DNA of 64,000 nucleotides from Vibrio ezurae NBRC 102218 (GCF_000467185.1 NZ_BATM01000007.1:62001-126000); one strand, 5' to 3'; shown: positions 16,384 to 26,858, numbered from the stretch's first letter. Notes: generated from the sequence alone by a model not told the origin. Numbers and translations are program-made.

Positions 16384-16390
16384 GAGCACT

Positions 16391-17032
16391 ATGAAATTTT
16401 CTTTCGCCCCTTTTATTGTGTGCTTAGCAATGGCTTCAATGCCTGCTATTGCGGCCAATGACATGAATGACAAAATTGAACAACTTTGCGCAACAGAGCA
16501 TATGCTGATTAAACATTCAGTGAGTATTGGTCAGGCAAACGCGGTTGCTGGTAATAGGGCGCAGCATTATCAAATTCAACCGGCATTGACTGAGCAACAA
16601 AAAGCGAATTTAGAAACGACCAAGGTAAGCCTAGGTGATGATTGCTTAGAGTACTTGAGTCAACAACAAGTGCTTTCTGTTGATGCAAAAGGCGTGATCG
16701 CGAGAGTTTATTTTAATTTTGATAATAGTGAGCTCACAGAAACATCAAAATTAACCCTGACAGCACTAGCTGAGCGTATGCAGTCATTAAATGAAGTGCC
16801 TATACTCAATGTGGTGGGGCATACCGATAATGTCGGCTCAGAAAGTTACAACCAAGAGTTAGGCAAACACAGAGCGATGTCGAGCAAAGTGTTTCTTGTT
16901 GAGTCAGGTATGGAGAAAGAGGTGCTAGAGCCTCGCTCTGCAGGGTTTCATCAACCACTGCAAGATAACCAGTCAGAACAGGGGCGTGCGACAAACAGAC
17001 GGGTTGAAATTGTCGTGGCTGATCACTTTTAA
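16391..17032 (+). CDS. OmpA-domain protein of the tad locus
   Basis: A 213-residue protein with a signal peptide (cleavage after IAA, about residue 21) and a C-terminal OmpA peptidoglycan-binding domain at about 105-210 (VYFNFDNSEL, VVGHTDNVGS, NRRVEIVV). The start at 16391 is set by AGGAG 5 bases upstream; a longer in-frame start at 16337 lies inside tadG and spoils the signal peptide. It ends the tad operon and probably ties the apparatus to the cell wall. A terminator follows. Confidence 0.87.
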   Translation: MKFSFAPFIVCLAMASMPAIAANDMNDKIEQLCATEHMLIKHSVSIGQANAVAGNRAQHYQIQPALTEQQKANLETTKVSLGDDCLEYLSQQQVLSVDAKGVIARVYFNFDNSELTETSKLTLTALAERMQSLNEVPILNVVGHTDNVGSESYNQELGKHRAMSSKVFLVESGMEKEVLEPRSAGFHQPLQDNQSEQGRATNRRVEIVVADHF

Positions 17033-17052
17033 TACCGATTGATGTGAACGAT

Positions 17053-17093
17053 AAACAAGTGTTCTTAGCTCGCCTAGGAACACTTGTTTTCTT
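17053..17093 (+). terminator. Rho-independent terminator of the tad operon
   Basis: AAACAAGTGTTC (17053-17064) pairs with GAACACTTGTTT (17078-17089), followed by a T-rich run. The pairing continues inward through TTAG/CTA. Confidence 0.8.
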
Positions 17094-17116
17094 ATTTATA
17101 GGCATGATTTTCATTT

Positions 17117-18502
17117 ATGGGATTGTTGAAAAAACGATACGCTTTAAGCTCGATAGTATTGGCTATTATTGCTTTATTCAGTTTTAACCTTTTATTGCTA
17201 CCTGATAAACAGGTGCTCTTGTATGATTCTAAGCGTTTGTTTTTATGTGCTATCTCAGTATATGTAGCCATGAGAGTGATGCTTTCATACCATTTTAGAC
17301 AAAGGCTGCTTAGTCGATTTATCTGTAGTAGTGGCTTAGTCAAAGCGATTGTCGTGATCTTTTTTAGCTTTGCTTTTTTTGCTGATGTACTCGGCATGTT
17401 CCCTTATAAAGCCATCCCCCTATATTTTTATTTCTTTGGTTTGTGTTTTCTCACTCTTGCTTTCTCTTTAGAGAGACCATCGGCGATCAGCTTTCGACTG
17501 TTTTCATGGATTATTGGGCTGTGTTTCTTCTCAGTATTTATCGGGCATACGGTTGCCACTTTTTATGGTGAAGGCTCGACGATTTTCATGATTCTCAGCT
17601 ATGTGAATCCTAGGTTTTTAAATCAGGTGCAAGTGTGGTTAATCATCCCATCACTGTACATTGCGCTGGTGTCTAAACAGCGCATGGCGTATTTATTCCC
17701 CGTATTAAACTTTGCCATGATGTTTGCCTTAGATGCGAGAGGGCTTGCGATAGCATCTTTTGGTGGGGTGGTATTGTGGATGATGATCGAAAAGCATCAG
17801 AGGTGGCACATTGCCAAGACAACGATTATCTCGCTTGTTATAGGGTTGATGGTTGCGGTGATTTTTTTAACGCCGCTGCCGAGTTATTTAGTGCATGGAG
17901 ACCTATCTCGCTCGCTACTTGATATGCGAGATACGACCAATGGTCGTTTGCTTGTATGGCGCAATGCCATTGAAATGTCTCAATTCTGGGGGCTAGGCGG
18001 GGATGGGTATATATGTACATCCATTTTAGAAATCCGCCCACACAATTCAGTGCTCAGTGTTTTATTAAACTGGGGGGCTGTTCCTGCGATCTGTTATTTG
18101 GCGTTAGTCTTCATTTTATTGAAGCAAGTTGTGTTTGAGAGAAGTCGACGATACAGGATTATTGGTTTATCACTATTGTCTGGTCTTGCGCTGAGTCTGG
18201 TGTCTGCCGTTCTCGATTCTCCTTTCAGCCTACTGCTTGCTTGTCTATTTACCGGCTGGTTTTGTGGAAGAACGCAATGTGCTACCGCGAAAGGGTATCC
18301 GTTGTGGCGGCATGGGTTACTCATCGTTACGTCTATGCTTGTCGTCACCTCCATTGCATACAAAGTCACAGACCGAGTCAAAAATGATTTTTATCTAGCA
18401 CAAGTAGGAGAGGTTTTAGTGCCACAATTTTGGCTTGGCAATAATTGCCCGGATATTAGACATGTCCAAACCACTCCTGTAAATCCAGCTGAATTGCAGT
18501 GA
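17117..18502 (+). CDS. O-antigen ligase/polymerase-like membrane protein
   Basis: A 461-residue protein with about ten to twelve hydrophobic helices. A periplasmic loop near residues 265-315 contains R-x6-W-x-A then R307-P-H-N-S-V-L, the HN motif of the Wzy_C/O-antigen ligase superfamily. Members join or polymerise lipid-linked glycans, or transfer them to proteins (PglL-type pilin O-glycosylation). It sits directly after the Tad terminator with no other glycan genes nearby, so an oligosaccharyltransferase acting on Tad pilins or secreted proteins is attractive but unproven. No strong ribosome site is visible. Confidence 0.65.
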   Translation: MGLLKKRYALSSIVLAIIALFSFNLLLLPDKQVLLYDSKRLFLCAISVYVAMRVMLSYHFRQRLLSRFICSSGLVKAIVVIFFSFAFFADVLGMFPYKAIPLYFYFFGLCFLTLAFSLERPSAISFRLFSWIIGLCFFSVFIGHTVATFYGEGSTIFMILSYVNPRFLNQVQVWLIIPSLYIALVSKQRMAYLFPVLNFAMMFALDARGLAIASFGGVVLWMMIEKHQRWHIAKTTIISLVIGLMVAVIFLTPLPSYLVHGDLSRSLLDMRDTTNGRLLVWRNAIEMSQFWGLGGDGYICTSILEIRPHNSVLSVLLNWGAVPAICYLALVFILLKQVVFERSRRYRIIGLSLLSGLALSLVSAVLDSPFSLLLACLFTGWFCGRTQCATAKGYPLWRHGLLIVTSMLVVTSIAYKVTDRVKNDFYLAQVGEVLVPQFWLGNNCPDIRHVQTTPVNPAELQ

Positions 18503-18517
18503 AATTGATATCTTATT

Positions 18518-18555
18518 GAGCGGGATTGTTCGTAACAACTGTAACAATCTCGCTT
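18518..18555 (+). terminator. Terminator-like hairpin after the O-antigen ligase-like gene
   Basis: GAGCGGGATTGTT (18518-18530) pairs with AACAATCTCGCTT (18543-18555) with one G-T pair. T content downstream is moderate. Confidence 0.55.
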
Positions 18556-18755
18556 TGCTTCAAATTATTGATTTTTATAACAATTACCTTATAGAAATAT
18601 GCATCAAAACACTGTATAAACGATTAATTATTTCACCCATCAATAACACTGGTGCATATTCATACATCCAGTGAACATAATAAAAACCAACCAAAAATCA
18701 ATAGATAGTCAGTTGATATATTTGAGCAGTATAAATATTTGGATATGGGAATGTC

Positions 18756-19658
18756 ATGATTGAAGCAATTGAAGCTTTCATATTAGCAGCCGAACATAAT
18801 TCGTTCAGTATTGCTGCAAAAAAGCAGGGTAAAAGTCAATCAGCGGTTAGCCAACTTATCCATAATCTAGAGATCGATCTGGGTTATGAGTTGTTTGATC
18901 GTCGAGGGCGCTTTATTTCCTTAAATGATAATGGGCAGGCTTTGTTAAAGCAGGCGCGCATGGTTAAAGCACAGTATTCACGCTTTGTGCTACATGCTGA
19001 ACAACTTAAAACGAATCAAAAACAAAGGATTAATATCGGTATTGATCCATTACTTTGTCCTAAAAACACCACTCGACTGATACAACAATTTGAAGTGACT
19101 TTTTCTTCAGTTGAGGTGCACTTGGTTTATCGTGACAGTCAGTCATTAAACGAGTTACTGCTAGCAAAAGAGCTGGATATCGTGATTGGTGGCAACGACG
19201 CTTTTTTACCAGCCTCTGAGTATCATACTGAAAGCATAGGGACTGTAGAGAACGTTTGGATTGCAAAAGAAGATGCCATTCAGCGCATAAACTCGGCAGA
19301 GCAATTGTTTGAGTTGAGCACGTATCGCTATTTGATACCACCGCAATTTGAGACTGAATCGCTAAAGGCGATCACAGAGATAGCGTCAGTTTGGCGCATT
19401 GATGATATTCATACCTTGTTTAAGATGTGTGAGTCAGGTTCAAACATTGCTTGTATTCCACATAATGCACTGGCTGCATTGCCAATGCATGAAGAGTTAC
19501 GTGTCGTCTCTTCTCGTTTGCTGCCTAAAGTGAAAAAGGGGCTAGTCTTGAGCTGGCATCTTGATACTCGTACCGCTCCTTTTTGTAAATGGATTAGTCA
19601 ATCCTTGCAACAGAAAACGCACAATCACAAAGTGAGTAGGGTGCTGGAGACGGCATAA
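18756..19658 (+). CDS. LysR-family transcription regulator
   Basis: A 300-residue protein with an N-terminal winged helix-turn-helix (about 15-60, NSFSIAAKKQGKSQSAVSQLIHNLE is the classic LysR helix pair) and a C-terminal ligand-binding domain (about 90-290). The target is unknown. It stands alone on the plus strand, between the ligase-like gene and ccmA, with a 250-base AT-rich leader. It is not divergent from a neighbour, so its target cannot be guessed from context. Confidence 0.85.
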   Translation: MIEAIEAFILAAEHNSFSIAAKKQGKSQSAVSQLIHNLEIDLGYELFDRRGRFISLNDNGQALLKQARMVKAQYSRFVLHAEQLKTNQKQRINIGIDPLLCPKNTTRLIQQFEVTFSSVEVHLVYRDSQSLNELLLAKELDIVIGGNDAFLPASEYHTESIGTVENVWIAKEDAIQRINSAEQLFELSTYRYLIPPQFETESLKAITEIASVWRIDDIHTLFKMCESGSNIACIPHNALAALPMHEELRVVSSRLLPKVKKGLVLSWHLDTRTAPFCKWISQSLQQKTHNHKVSRVLETA

Positions 19659-19686
19659 AGCCCCTCATTTATATCAGTAACAAGCC

Positions 19687-19713
19687 AAAGCCTAGTCATG
19701 ACTAGGCTTTTTT
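19687..19713 (+). terminator. Terminator after the LysR gene
   Basis: Positions 19687-19710 form a perfect 24-bp palindrome centred on CATG, running into a T run. It separates the LysR gene from the ccm operon. Confidence 0.8.
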
Positions 19714-19901
19714 GACTCTATGTTTGAGTAAATTGTCGTTGGATAAGTCTTACTGAAAAGCCAGAAGTTTGATGAGGTTCAAATCGTTGTGAGCTTGTTA
19801 CTGAAATTAGGCGATTTTGATTATAAGTTAATCGCTTAAACGTTATGGGCGTTAACAGCTTGTGATAGTATATTGACTCTTTTTCATAGATGAATGTGTT
19901 G

Positions 19902-20519
19902 ATGTTACAGGTTACCGGACTATCTGCTATTAGAGATGAAAGAATATTGTTTGAAGACCTGTCTTTTTCTATGAAGGCGGGAGATCTTGTACAGATTGAA
20001 GGACGAAATGGTACAGGCAAAACAACGCTGTTACGCATCGTTGCAGGGCTAGGTGATAAAGAAGCGGGTGAGATTGAATGGAAGCAACAGTCCATTTTTT
20101 CTGACAGAGACAGCTTTCACCAAGACTTGCTATTTCTCGGGCATCAAACTGGGGTTAAGCGAGATCTTAGCGCATTCGAAAACTTGTCTTTTTATCTGAA
20201 CATCAGCGGCCAGTCGTACACTCATGATGAAGTATGGCAGGCGCTCACTAAAGTGGGATTGGCCGGACGAGAAGATGTGCCTGTAGCGCAGTTGTCTGCT
20301 GGGCAGCAGCGACGCGTGGCGCTGGCTCGATTATGGCTGAGTCAGCACCCTTTATGGATTTTAGATGAGCCGTTGACCGCGATTGATAAGCAAGGGGTTA
20401 AGGTTTTAGAACAGTTGTTTTTACAACATACGAAACAAGGGGGCATGGTACTTTTGACCACCCATCAAGATATGTTCGAAAACTGCCATACCCTGCGTAA
20501 GATAAGGTTGGGACACTAA
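19902..20519 (+). CDS. ccmA: Cytochrome c maturation ABC ATPase CcmA
   Basis: A 205-residue ATPase with Walker [10 protein letters not shown] (about 32-40), signature LSAGQQRR (about 130) and Walker B LWILDEP. With CcmB and CcmC it powers release of haem-loaded CcmE. I chose ATG 19902 because family members begin ML-x-V; ATG 19890 would add four residues. It overlaps ccmB by 1 base, and the nine ccm genes follow with overlaps or short gaps. Confidence 0.93.
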   Translation: MLQVTGLSAIRDERILFEDLSFSMKAGDLVQIEGRNGTGKTTLLRIVAGLGDKEAGEIEWKQQSIFSDRDSFHQDLLFLGHQTGVKRDLSAFENLSFYLNISGQSYTHDEVWQALTKVGLAGREDVPVAQLSAGQQRRVALARLWLSQHPLWILDEPLTAIDKQGVKVLEQLFLQHTKQGGMVLLTTHQDMFENCHTLRKIRLGH

Positions 20520-21187
20520 TGCTAGGTCACATGTGGGCGATCATTCGTCGTGAGTTGCTGATTGCGTTTAGGCGTAGAGCCGACATCTTTAATCCGCTGT
20601 GGTTCTTTATCATTGTCATCACTTTATTCCCTTTAGGTATTGGTCCTGAACCTAATCTTTTAGCCAGAATTGCCCCCGGTGTGGTCTGGGTAGCTGCGCT
20701 TCTAGCGGCACTATTGTCACTTGAACGCTTGTTTCGTGATGACTATCAAGACGGGGCTCTTGAGCAGTTAATGTTGATGCCACTGCCTCTACCTTTGGTT
20801 GTCATTTCAAAAGTGATTGCCCATTGGATACTGACCGGGCTGCCTCTTATTTTGATAAGCCCACTGCTGGCGATACTGCTCAGCCTGAGTTGGGATGCAT
20901 GGATTGCTGTGGTCATCACCTTATTACTAGGGACACCTACATTAAGCTTTCTTGGCGCCATTGGCGTTGCCCTTACTGTAGGGCTACAAAAAGGAGGCGT
21001 GCTGCTGAGTCTTTTAATTCTGCCTTTGTATATTCCCGTACTTATCTTCGCAACGTCGGCTATTGATACCGCAGGTATGGGCGGTGCGTATAACGGGCAA
21101 CTTGCAATCATGGCGGCGATTTTGGTTGGCTCAATAACATTAACACCTTTTGCAACCAGCGCGGCATTACGCGTGTCGGTCAATTAA
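20519..21187 (+). CDS. ccmB: CcmB, haem exporter membrane subunit
   Basis: A 222-residue integral membrane protein with about six helices and the typical N-terminus of a cytosolic basic stretch (ELLIAFRRRADIFNPLWFF). It is the permease partner of CcmA. It is second in the operon. Confidence 0.93.
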   Translation: MLGHMWAIIRRELLIAFRRRADIFNPLWFFIIVITLFPLGIGPEPNLLARIAPGVVWVAALLAALLSLERLFRDDYQDGALEQLMLMPLPLPLVVISKVIAHWILTGLPLILISPLLAILLSLSWDAWIAVVITLLLGTPTLSFLGAIGVALTVGLQKGGVLLSLLILPLYIPVLIFATSAIDTAGMGGAYNGQLAIMAAILVGSITLTPFATSAALRVSVN

Positions 21188-21214
21188 CTTAAATTTTCTC
21201 TGAGAGTAAACAAC

Positions 21215-21964
21215 ATGTGGAAGTGGCTCCATCCTTACGCTAAATCTGAGGCAACTTATAACCTTTGTGGCAAGTTGCAACCTTGGTTCACTGTTTTAGC
21301 TTGCCTTTTTCTTGCCTGTGGCAGTGTGTGGGGTTTGGCATTTGCGCCAAGCGACTATCAACAAGGGGACAGCTTTAGAATCATTTATATTCATGTGCCT
21401 TCTGCTATTTGGTCTATGGGTGCTTATATGGCAATGGCTATTGCAGCATTTATTGGCCTCGTTTGGCAGTTAAGGCTTGCCAGTCTTGCGGCATTGGCTA
21501 TTGCACCTATAGGGGCGGTGTTTACGTTTATTGCTCTTGTCACCGGTGCCGTCTGGGGGAAACCTATGTGGGGAACGTGGTGGGTATGGGATGCTCGCTT
21601 AACCTCCGAACTGGTGTTGCTGTTCTTATATCTTGGTGTGATTGGCTTATATCACGCTTTTGATGACCAAAAAACGGCAGCGAAAGCGGCAGGCATTCTG
21701 GCTGTTGTGGGCGTGATTAACTTACCGATTATTCATTTTTCAGTGGAGTGGTGGAATACCCTTCATCAAGGCGCAACCATCACCAAGTTTGCTAAACCTT
21801 CTATTTCTAACGATATGTTGTGGCCTTTATTACTGAATATTTTCGGCTTTGCCTTCTTCTTAGGCTCAGTCACTATGATCCGTTTTCGAACTGCGATTTT
21901 GCAAAAAGAAGGTCACAGACCTTGGGTGCAAGAACTCGCGAAACGTACTTTTATCAAAGGGTAA
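21215..21964 (+). CDS. ccmC: CcmC, haem-handling membrane protein
   Basis: A 249-residue membrane protein with six helices and the tryptophan-rich WWD motif in the second periplasmic loop (WGTWWVWDARLT, about residues 118-130), flanked by conserved histidines (YIHVPSA; NTLHQG). It attaches haem to CcmE. Confidence 0.95.
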   Translation: MWKWLHPYAKSEATYNLCGKLQPWFTVLACLFLACGSVWGLAFAPSDYQQGDSFRIIYIHVPSAIWSMGAYMAMAIAAFIGLVWQLRLASLAALAIAPIGAVFTFIALVTGAVWGKPMWGTWWVWDARLTSELVLLFLYLGVIGLYHAFDDQKTAAKAAGILAVVGVINLPIIHFSVEWWNTLHQGATITKFAKPSISNDMLWPLLLNIFGFAFFLGSVTMIRFRTAILQKEGHRPWVQELAKRTFIKG

Positions 21965-21967
21965 AGC

Positions 21968-22174
21968 ATGCATTTTGATTCTTTTTCAGAGCTATTGTTA
22001 ATGGGAGGCTATGCTTCCTATGTTTGGGGTGCCTTTGTGATTACGTTTGGCGCTTTAGGATTAATTTTCGTATCAAGCTGTTTGAGTAATACAGCCACAT
22101 TAAAAGAAGTGAAAAATAAGATGGATCGTCAAGCACGAATTGATGCTGCTAAGAATATGGAGAACACGCTATGA
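21968..22174 (+). CDS. ccmD: CcmD, small membrane subunit
   Basis: A 68-residue protein with a single membrane helix (about 17-38) preceded by the family's [11 protein letters not shown] segment and followed by a charged tail. It stabilises the CcmABC-CcmE complex and overlaps ccmE by 4 bases. Confidence 0.92.
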   Translation: MHFDSFSELLLMGGYASYVWGAFVITFGALGLIFVSSCLSNTATLKEVKNKMDRQARIDAAKNMENTL

Positions 22175-22656
22175 ACCCTAGACGTAAAAAAAGAATGGGC
22201 TTGATAGTCGCTCTATTAGTGGGGCTGAGTTTGACAGTCGGTTTGATGTTGTACGCACTTAATCAAAATATGGACCTTTTTTACACGCCAACAGAGTTGG
22301 TGAACGGAAAGCCGAACGGTGAAAAACCAGAAGTTGGACAACGCCTTCGCATAGGCGGAATGGTAGTGGCCGGCACGGTATCACGTGACCCTCAATCGTT
22401 ACGCGTTTCATTTGATGTGGCGGATGTTGGCCCATCGGTCACAGTCTTGTACGACGGCATTTTGCCTGATTTGTTCCGTGAAGGGCAGGGTATCGTCGCG
22501 CAAGGTGTGCTAGTGAATAGCCACACCGTAGAAGCGTTTGAAGTTCTAGCCAAGCACGATGAAGAATATATGCCACCAGAAGTTGCTGAAGCAATGAAAG
22601 TGACTCACGCACCTCTTCAATATACTGAAGAACAAAAACAAGGAAGCGGTCAATGA
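22171..22656 (+). CDS. ccmE: CcmE, periplasmic haem chaperone
   Basis: A 161-residue protein with an N-terminal membrane anchor (about 9-29) and an OB-fold domain. The haem-binding His129 is in the [12 protein letters not shown] motif, with the following Tyr also conserved. It carries haem from CcmC to CcmF. It overlaps ccmF by 4 bases. Confidence 0.95.
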   Translation: MNPRRKKRMGLIVALLVGLSLTVGLMLYALNQNMDLFYTPTELVNGKPNGEKPEVGQRLRIGGMVVAGTVSRDPQSLRVSFDVADVGPSVTVLYDGILPDLFREGQGIVAQGVLVNSHTVEAFEVLAKHDEEYMPPEVAEAMKVTHAPLQYTEEQKQGSGQ

Positions 22657-24611
22657 TTGCTGAGTTAGGGCATTTTGCTCTTATCGTCTCACTGGCGCTG
22701 GCGGTACTGCTCAGCGTATTGCCTCTTTGGGGGGCATCAAAGAATAATGCGTTGTTGATGAATACCGCCAGACCTCTGTCTTGGGGGATGTTCATTTTAC
22801 TGGGCATTTCGTTCTACATCTTATGTTGGTCGTTCTATCACAACGATTTCACTTTGCAGTACGTTGCAAGCAACTCAAACAGTAACCTTCCGTGGTACTA
22901 CCGAATTACCGCGGTTTGGGGAGCCCATGAAGGTTCTTTATTACTTTGGGTGCTAATACAAGCGGCTTGGACTGTTGCGGTAGCAAGCCTGAGCCGAGGT
23001 ATGCCACAAGAGTCGGTTGCGCGAGTGTTGGCGGTTATGGGGATGATTACAGTCGGTTTCTTGCTGTTTATCATTATGACCTCTAACCCATTTGATAGAA
23101 CGTTGCCACATTTCCCTGTGGACGGGCGGGATCTCAACCCGTTATTGCAAGACCCAGGACTGATTATCCATCCGCCGATGTTATATATGGGCTATGTTGG
23201 CTTCTCTGTGGCATTTGCGTTTGCGATTGCTTCTTTGATGGCTGGACGTTTGGATACTGCATGGGCGCGTTGGTCTAGGCCGTGGACGATTGCGGCATGG
23301 TCATTCTTAACAGTAGGCATTGCACTCGGTTCTTGGTGGGCGTATTACGAACTTGGCTGGGGCGGCTGGTGGTTCTGGGACCCAGTAGAGAATGCTTCTT
23401 TCATGCCATGGCTAGCGGGCACGGCATTAATGCACTCATTGGCGGTAACAGAGAAACGCGGCACGTTTAAAGCGTGGACGGTATTACTGGCCATTTCTGC
23501 TTTCTCGTTAAGTTTACTTGGCACTTTTTTAGTTCGTTCTGGCATTTTGGTATCCGTACACGCCTTTGCCTCAGATCCTGCGCGTGGCATGTTCATTCTG
23601 GCATTCCTTGTGGTGGTGATTGGTGGCTCATTGCTGCTGTTTGCTCTAAAAGGAGCATCGGTACGAGTTCGTGGCAATTTTGACTTGGTGTCGCGAGAGA
23701 ACGCCTTACTGGCAAATAACGTGTTATTAGTGGCGGCGCTGGTGGTTGTATTAGTGGGTACCTTGTTGCCGCTCGTGCATAAACAATTAGGTTTAGGCTC
23801 TGTCTCGATTGGCGCGCCTTTCTTTAATATGTTGTTTACGTGGTTAATGGTGCCATTTGCCTTCTTGCTTGGCATTGGTCCATTGATGCGCTGGAAGCGC
23901 GATAGCATTAAAAACTTTGCTAAGCCATTATTGGTCAGTGGCGCTATTTCACTCTCTTTGGCCGCGATAATGGTTTGGCTATTGAGTGAACGCTTTACCG
24001 GACTGGCATTCCTTGGCTGGGTGATGGCGCTGTGGATTGTTTGCCTGCACGTTTTTGAGTTGCATCAGCGTGTGACGCACCGCCATTCTTTCGCGCAGGG
24101 GCTCACTAAGCTTCCACGTAGCCATTGGGCAATGATGAGTGCGCATATTGGCCTTGCGGTGAGCGTTATTGGTATTGCGATGGTGCAAAACTACAGTATC
24201 GAACGTGATGTGCGGTTGGCTCCCGGCGAGAATTTCAATATTGAAGGTTACAACTTCCATTTTGAAAACCTAAGAGACAATGATGGTCCAAACTATGACG
24301 GTTACATTGCTGATTTTAAAGTGACTAAAGACGGTAAGTACATCAATACCTTGCACGCAGAGAAACGTTTTTACACCACCGCGCGCTCCATGATGACGGA
24401 AGCGGCGATTGATGCAGGCGTTACCCGCGATCTTTATATCGCAATGGGTGAAAAGCTGGATGACGGCGTATCTTGGGCGGTGCGTATCTACTACAAACCG
24501 TTTGTGCGTTGGATTTGGGCGGGTAGCTTATTGATGGCACTTGGTGGCGCGATTGCTATTAGTGACAGACGCTATCGTTTTCGCAGTAAAACCATACGTA
24601 AGGAGTCGTAA
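22653..24611 (+). CDS. ccmF: CcmF, cytochrome c haem lyase subunit
   Basis: A 652-residue polytopic membrane protein of normal length. It has the WWD motif ([14 protein letters not shown], about residues 235-248) and conserved haem-ligand histidines in the periplasmic loops. With CcmH and CcmI it transfers haem to apocytochrome c. Its stop overlaps the ccmG start by 1 base. Confidence 0.95.
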   Translation: MIAELGHFALIVSLALAVLLSVLPLWGASKNNALLMNTARPLSWGMFILLGISFYILCWSFYHNDFTLQYVASNSNSNLPWYYRITAVWGAHEGSLLLWVLIQAAWTVAVASLSRGMPQESVARVLAVMGMITVGFLLFIIMTSNPFDRTLPHFPVDGRDLNPLLQDPGLIIHPPMLYMGYVGFSVAFAFAIASLMAGRLDTAWARWSRPWTIAAWSFLTVGIALGSWWAYYELGWGGWWFWDPVENASFMPWLAGTALMHSLAVTEKRGTFKAWTVLLAISAFSLSLLGTFLVRSGILVSVHAFASDPARGMFILAFLVVVIGGSLLLFALKGASVRVRGNFDLVSRENALLANNVLLVAALVVVLVGTLLPLVHKQLGLGSVSIGAPFFNMLFTWLMVPFAFLLGIGPLMRWKRDSIKNFAKPLLVSGAISLSLAAIMVWLLSERFTGLAFLGWVMALWIVCLHVFELHQRVTHRHSFAQGLTKLPRSHWAMMSAHIGLAVSVIGIAMVQNYSIERDVRLAPGENFNIEGYNFHFENLRDNDGPNYDGYIADFKVTKDGKYINTLHAEKRFYTTARSMMTEAAIDAGVTRDLYIAMGEKLDDGVSWAVRIYYKPFVRWIWAGSLLMALGGAIAISDRRYRFRSKTIRKES

Positions 24612-25165
24612 TGAATAAGAAAGTATTATTTGTACCTCTGATCTTATTTATGGCGTTGGCAATTGTGTTTGCCACTCAGTTAACACGTAATGCAGGCGGT
24701 GACGATCCTACCAAGCTTGAGTCAGTATTGATTGGTAAAAGCGTGCCTGTATTTAAGTTGGAAGATCTAGAAACCGAAGGTTTGCTGCATGATCAAGCGA
24801 TTTTTACCGGTCAGCCTTTACTGCTTAATGTATGGGCAACTTGGTGCCCCACTTGTTACGCCGAGCATCAATATTTAAATGAGTTGTCGGCTCAGGGCGT
24901 TAAAATCATTGGTTTGAACTATAAAGATGACCGTGGTAAGGCCATTAAATGGCTGCAAGAGTTAGGCAACCCTTACATGGTGAGTCTATTTGATGGCAAA
25001 GGCATGTTGGGGTTAGATTTAGGCGTTTATGGCGCACCAGAGACGTTCTTAATTGATGCCAATGGTGTAATTCAATATCGTCATGTGGGTGATGTGAACG
25101 TCAAAAACTGGCAAGAAAAGTTAGGGCCTATGTATCAGAAAATGCTGGATGAGGTGAAATCATGA
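24611..25165 (+). CDS. ccmG: CcmG/DsbE, thiol:disulphide interchange protein
   Basis: A 184-residue membrane-anchored thioredoxin-fold protein. The active site is W78-C79-P-T-C82, and the conserved GAPE loop (YGAPETF) lies near residue 144. It reduces apocytochrome c cysteines before haem attachment. It overlaps ccmH by 4 bases. Confidence 0.94.
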   Translation: MNKKVLFVPLILFMALAIVFATQLTRNAGGDDPTKLESVLIGKSVPVFKLEDLETEGLLHDQAIFTGQPLLLNVWATWCPTCYAEHQYLNELSAQGVKIIGLNYKDDRGKAIKWLQELGNPYMVSLFDGKGMLGLDLGVYGAPETFLIDANGVIQYRHVGDVNVKNWQEKLGPMYQKMLDEVKS

Positions 25166-25638
25166 AAAAGTGGTTTATCGCGACTATCGCCTCGATGATG
25201 TTCAGCTTTGCCGCGCATGCGGTGATTGAAGTGCATGAGTTTGATACTCCAGAGCAAGAATTACAATTTCAAGAATTGAACCACACTTTGCGTTGCCCTA
25301 AGTGTCAAAATAATACCATTGGGGATTCGAATGCTGAGTTGGCGTTAGATCTTCGTCAGAAAGTGTATGAGATGACCAAAGAGGGAAAGTCAAAACAAGA
25401 AATTGTGGATTATATGGTGGCGCGCTATGGCAACTTTGTGACCTATAAACCTCCGTTTACTGCGGCGACGGCTATTTTGTGGTTAGGCCCTGTGCTGGTG
25501 GTGCTCATTGGTTTTGGTTTCATTCTCACAAGAAGCCGACGTAAACCTGCGAAAGTGGCAACAAAAGCCGCGTTAAGTGAAGAAGAGCAGCAACGCTTAA
25601 ATGCTTTGCTAAAAGACGATAATGGAGACAACAAATAA
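25162..25638 (+). CDS. ccmH: CcmH, apocytochrome c thiol reductase
   Basis: A 158-residue protein with a signal sequence, the redox motif RC45PKC48QNNTIGDSNA and a C-terminal membrane helix (about 99-120). It is the short, split type of CcmH, with CcmI encoded separately downstream. Confidence 0.94.
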   Translation: MKKWFIATIASMMFSFAAHAVIEVHEFDTPEQELQFQELNHTLRCPKCQNNTIGDSNAELALDLRQKVYEMTKEGKSKQEIVDYMVARYGNFVTYKPPFTAATAILWLGPVLVVLIGFGFILTRSRRKPAKVATKAALSEEEQQRLNALLKDDNGDNK

Positions 25639-26858
25639 TGACGTTGTTTTGGATTTCTACCTTAGTTATTGTCCTGTTTGCAGCGGCCTTAATTATTATT
25701 CCTCTGGTTAGAAAGCACGTAGTGAACGATGTTGAACGTCGTGACGAGTTAAACAAAACCATCTTTAGAGAGCGTGTAGCTGAGCTTGCGGTTGAAGACG
25801 AAGAGGGCATTGTGGTCGATAAAGAAGAGTTGATTGTCGACCTTAAGCAGGCACTGCTGGATGATATTCCTGCGGAAAAACAATTGGCTTCTACCAAGTT
25901 GAGCTCACCCATACTCGTCGCAATCGTGTCAGCAGTATTGTTGCTTGGTGTTTCTTATGGTTTTTATGCCAAATACGGCGCGATCAATGAAGTTAAACAT
26001 TGGCAAGAGGTCAGTGCCAACTTACCCGCCCTGAGTAAGAAACTTATGGACGCCAATGGACAATCGATGACAGAGCAAGAGCTGAATGACCTGACGCTGG
26101 CTTTGCGAACGAATCTACATAAAAACAGTAATGATGCGACGGGCTGGTTATTGCTGGGGCGTATTGGCCTTGCCAATCGCGATCTGCAAACGGCGATGGG
26201 AGCAATGAAACGTGCTCGTCAATTAGAGCCTGATAACGTGGATATTCAATTAGGTTTAGCTCAAGCATTGACCTTGTCAAACGACGAGGTAGATCAACTT
26301 GAAGCGGAGCGCTTATTACACGGCTTACTGCGTCAAGACTATGTTGATTTGCGAGTCTTTTCTTTGTTAGCATTCAGTGCCTTTGAAAAACAAGATTATG
26401 CTGGTGCGATTCGATACTGGCGAACAATGCAACAGCTCATTGGGCCAGAAGATAGCCGCTATGAGATGTTAGAACGCAGCATTAATAGTGCTCGTAGTAA
26501 ACTCGGTGATACGGCGGTAGCCGCCCCTGGAGCTTTACGTATTGGCATTTCGGTTGCTGATAATGTGTCGCTGCCAGAGCAGGGTGTATTAATTGTTTCT
26601 GTGCACCGTGAAGATGGTTCACCTATGCCTATTGCAGCTGCACGTTATGGGCTAGGTACTTTTCCCCGCATGATCATGATAGATGATGGTAATAGCATGC
26701 TTGAAGGCGTGAAATTATCGAGTTTAGATAAACTGATTGTCCGTGCACGCATTGATACTGACGGTAATGTTGCGACCAAAGATGGCGATTGGTATGGCGA
26801 AAGTGCTGTTACTGCGAAGGGAGAAGATGTAACTTTAGTCATTAATGGTCAATACTAA
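25638..26858 (+). CDS. ccmI: CcmI, apocytochrome c chaperone
   Basis: A 406-residue protein with two N-terminal membrane helices (about 3-23 and 94-112), TPR repeats (about 150-270) and a C-terminal periplasmic domain. It presents apocytochrome c to CcmFH. It is the last gene of the operon, and a clear terminator follows. Confidence 0.93.
   Translation: MTLFWISTLVIVLFAAALIIIPLVRKHVVNDVERRDELNKTIFRERVAELAVEDEEGIVVDKEELIVDLKQALLDDIPAEKQLASTKLSSPILVAIVSAVLLLGVSYGFYAKYGAINEVKHWQEVSANLPALSKKLMDANGQSMTEQELNDLTLALRTNLHKNSNDATGWLLLGRIGLANRDLQTAMGAMKRARQLEPDNVDIQLGLAQALTLSNDEVDQLEAERLLHGLLRQDYVDLRVFSLLAFSAFEKQDYAGAIRYWRTMQQLIGPEDSRYEMLERSINSARSKLGDTAVAAPGALRIGISVADNVSLPEQGVLIVSVHREDGSPMPIAAARYGLGTFPRMIMIDDGNSMLEGVKLSSLDKLIVRARIDTDGNVATKDGDWYGESAVTAKGEDVTLVINGQY

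Noticed and set aside
23345-23908. 187-codon minus-strand open frame inside ccmF
   Set aside because: Shadow of ccmF. It lacks any known motif and would interrupt a tightly packed operon.
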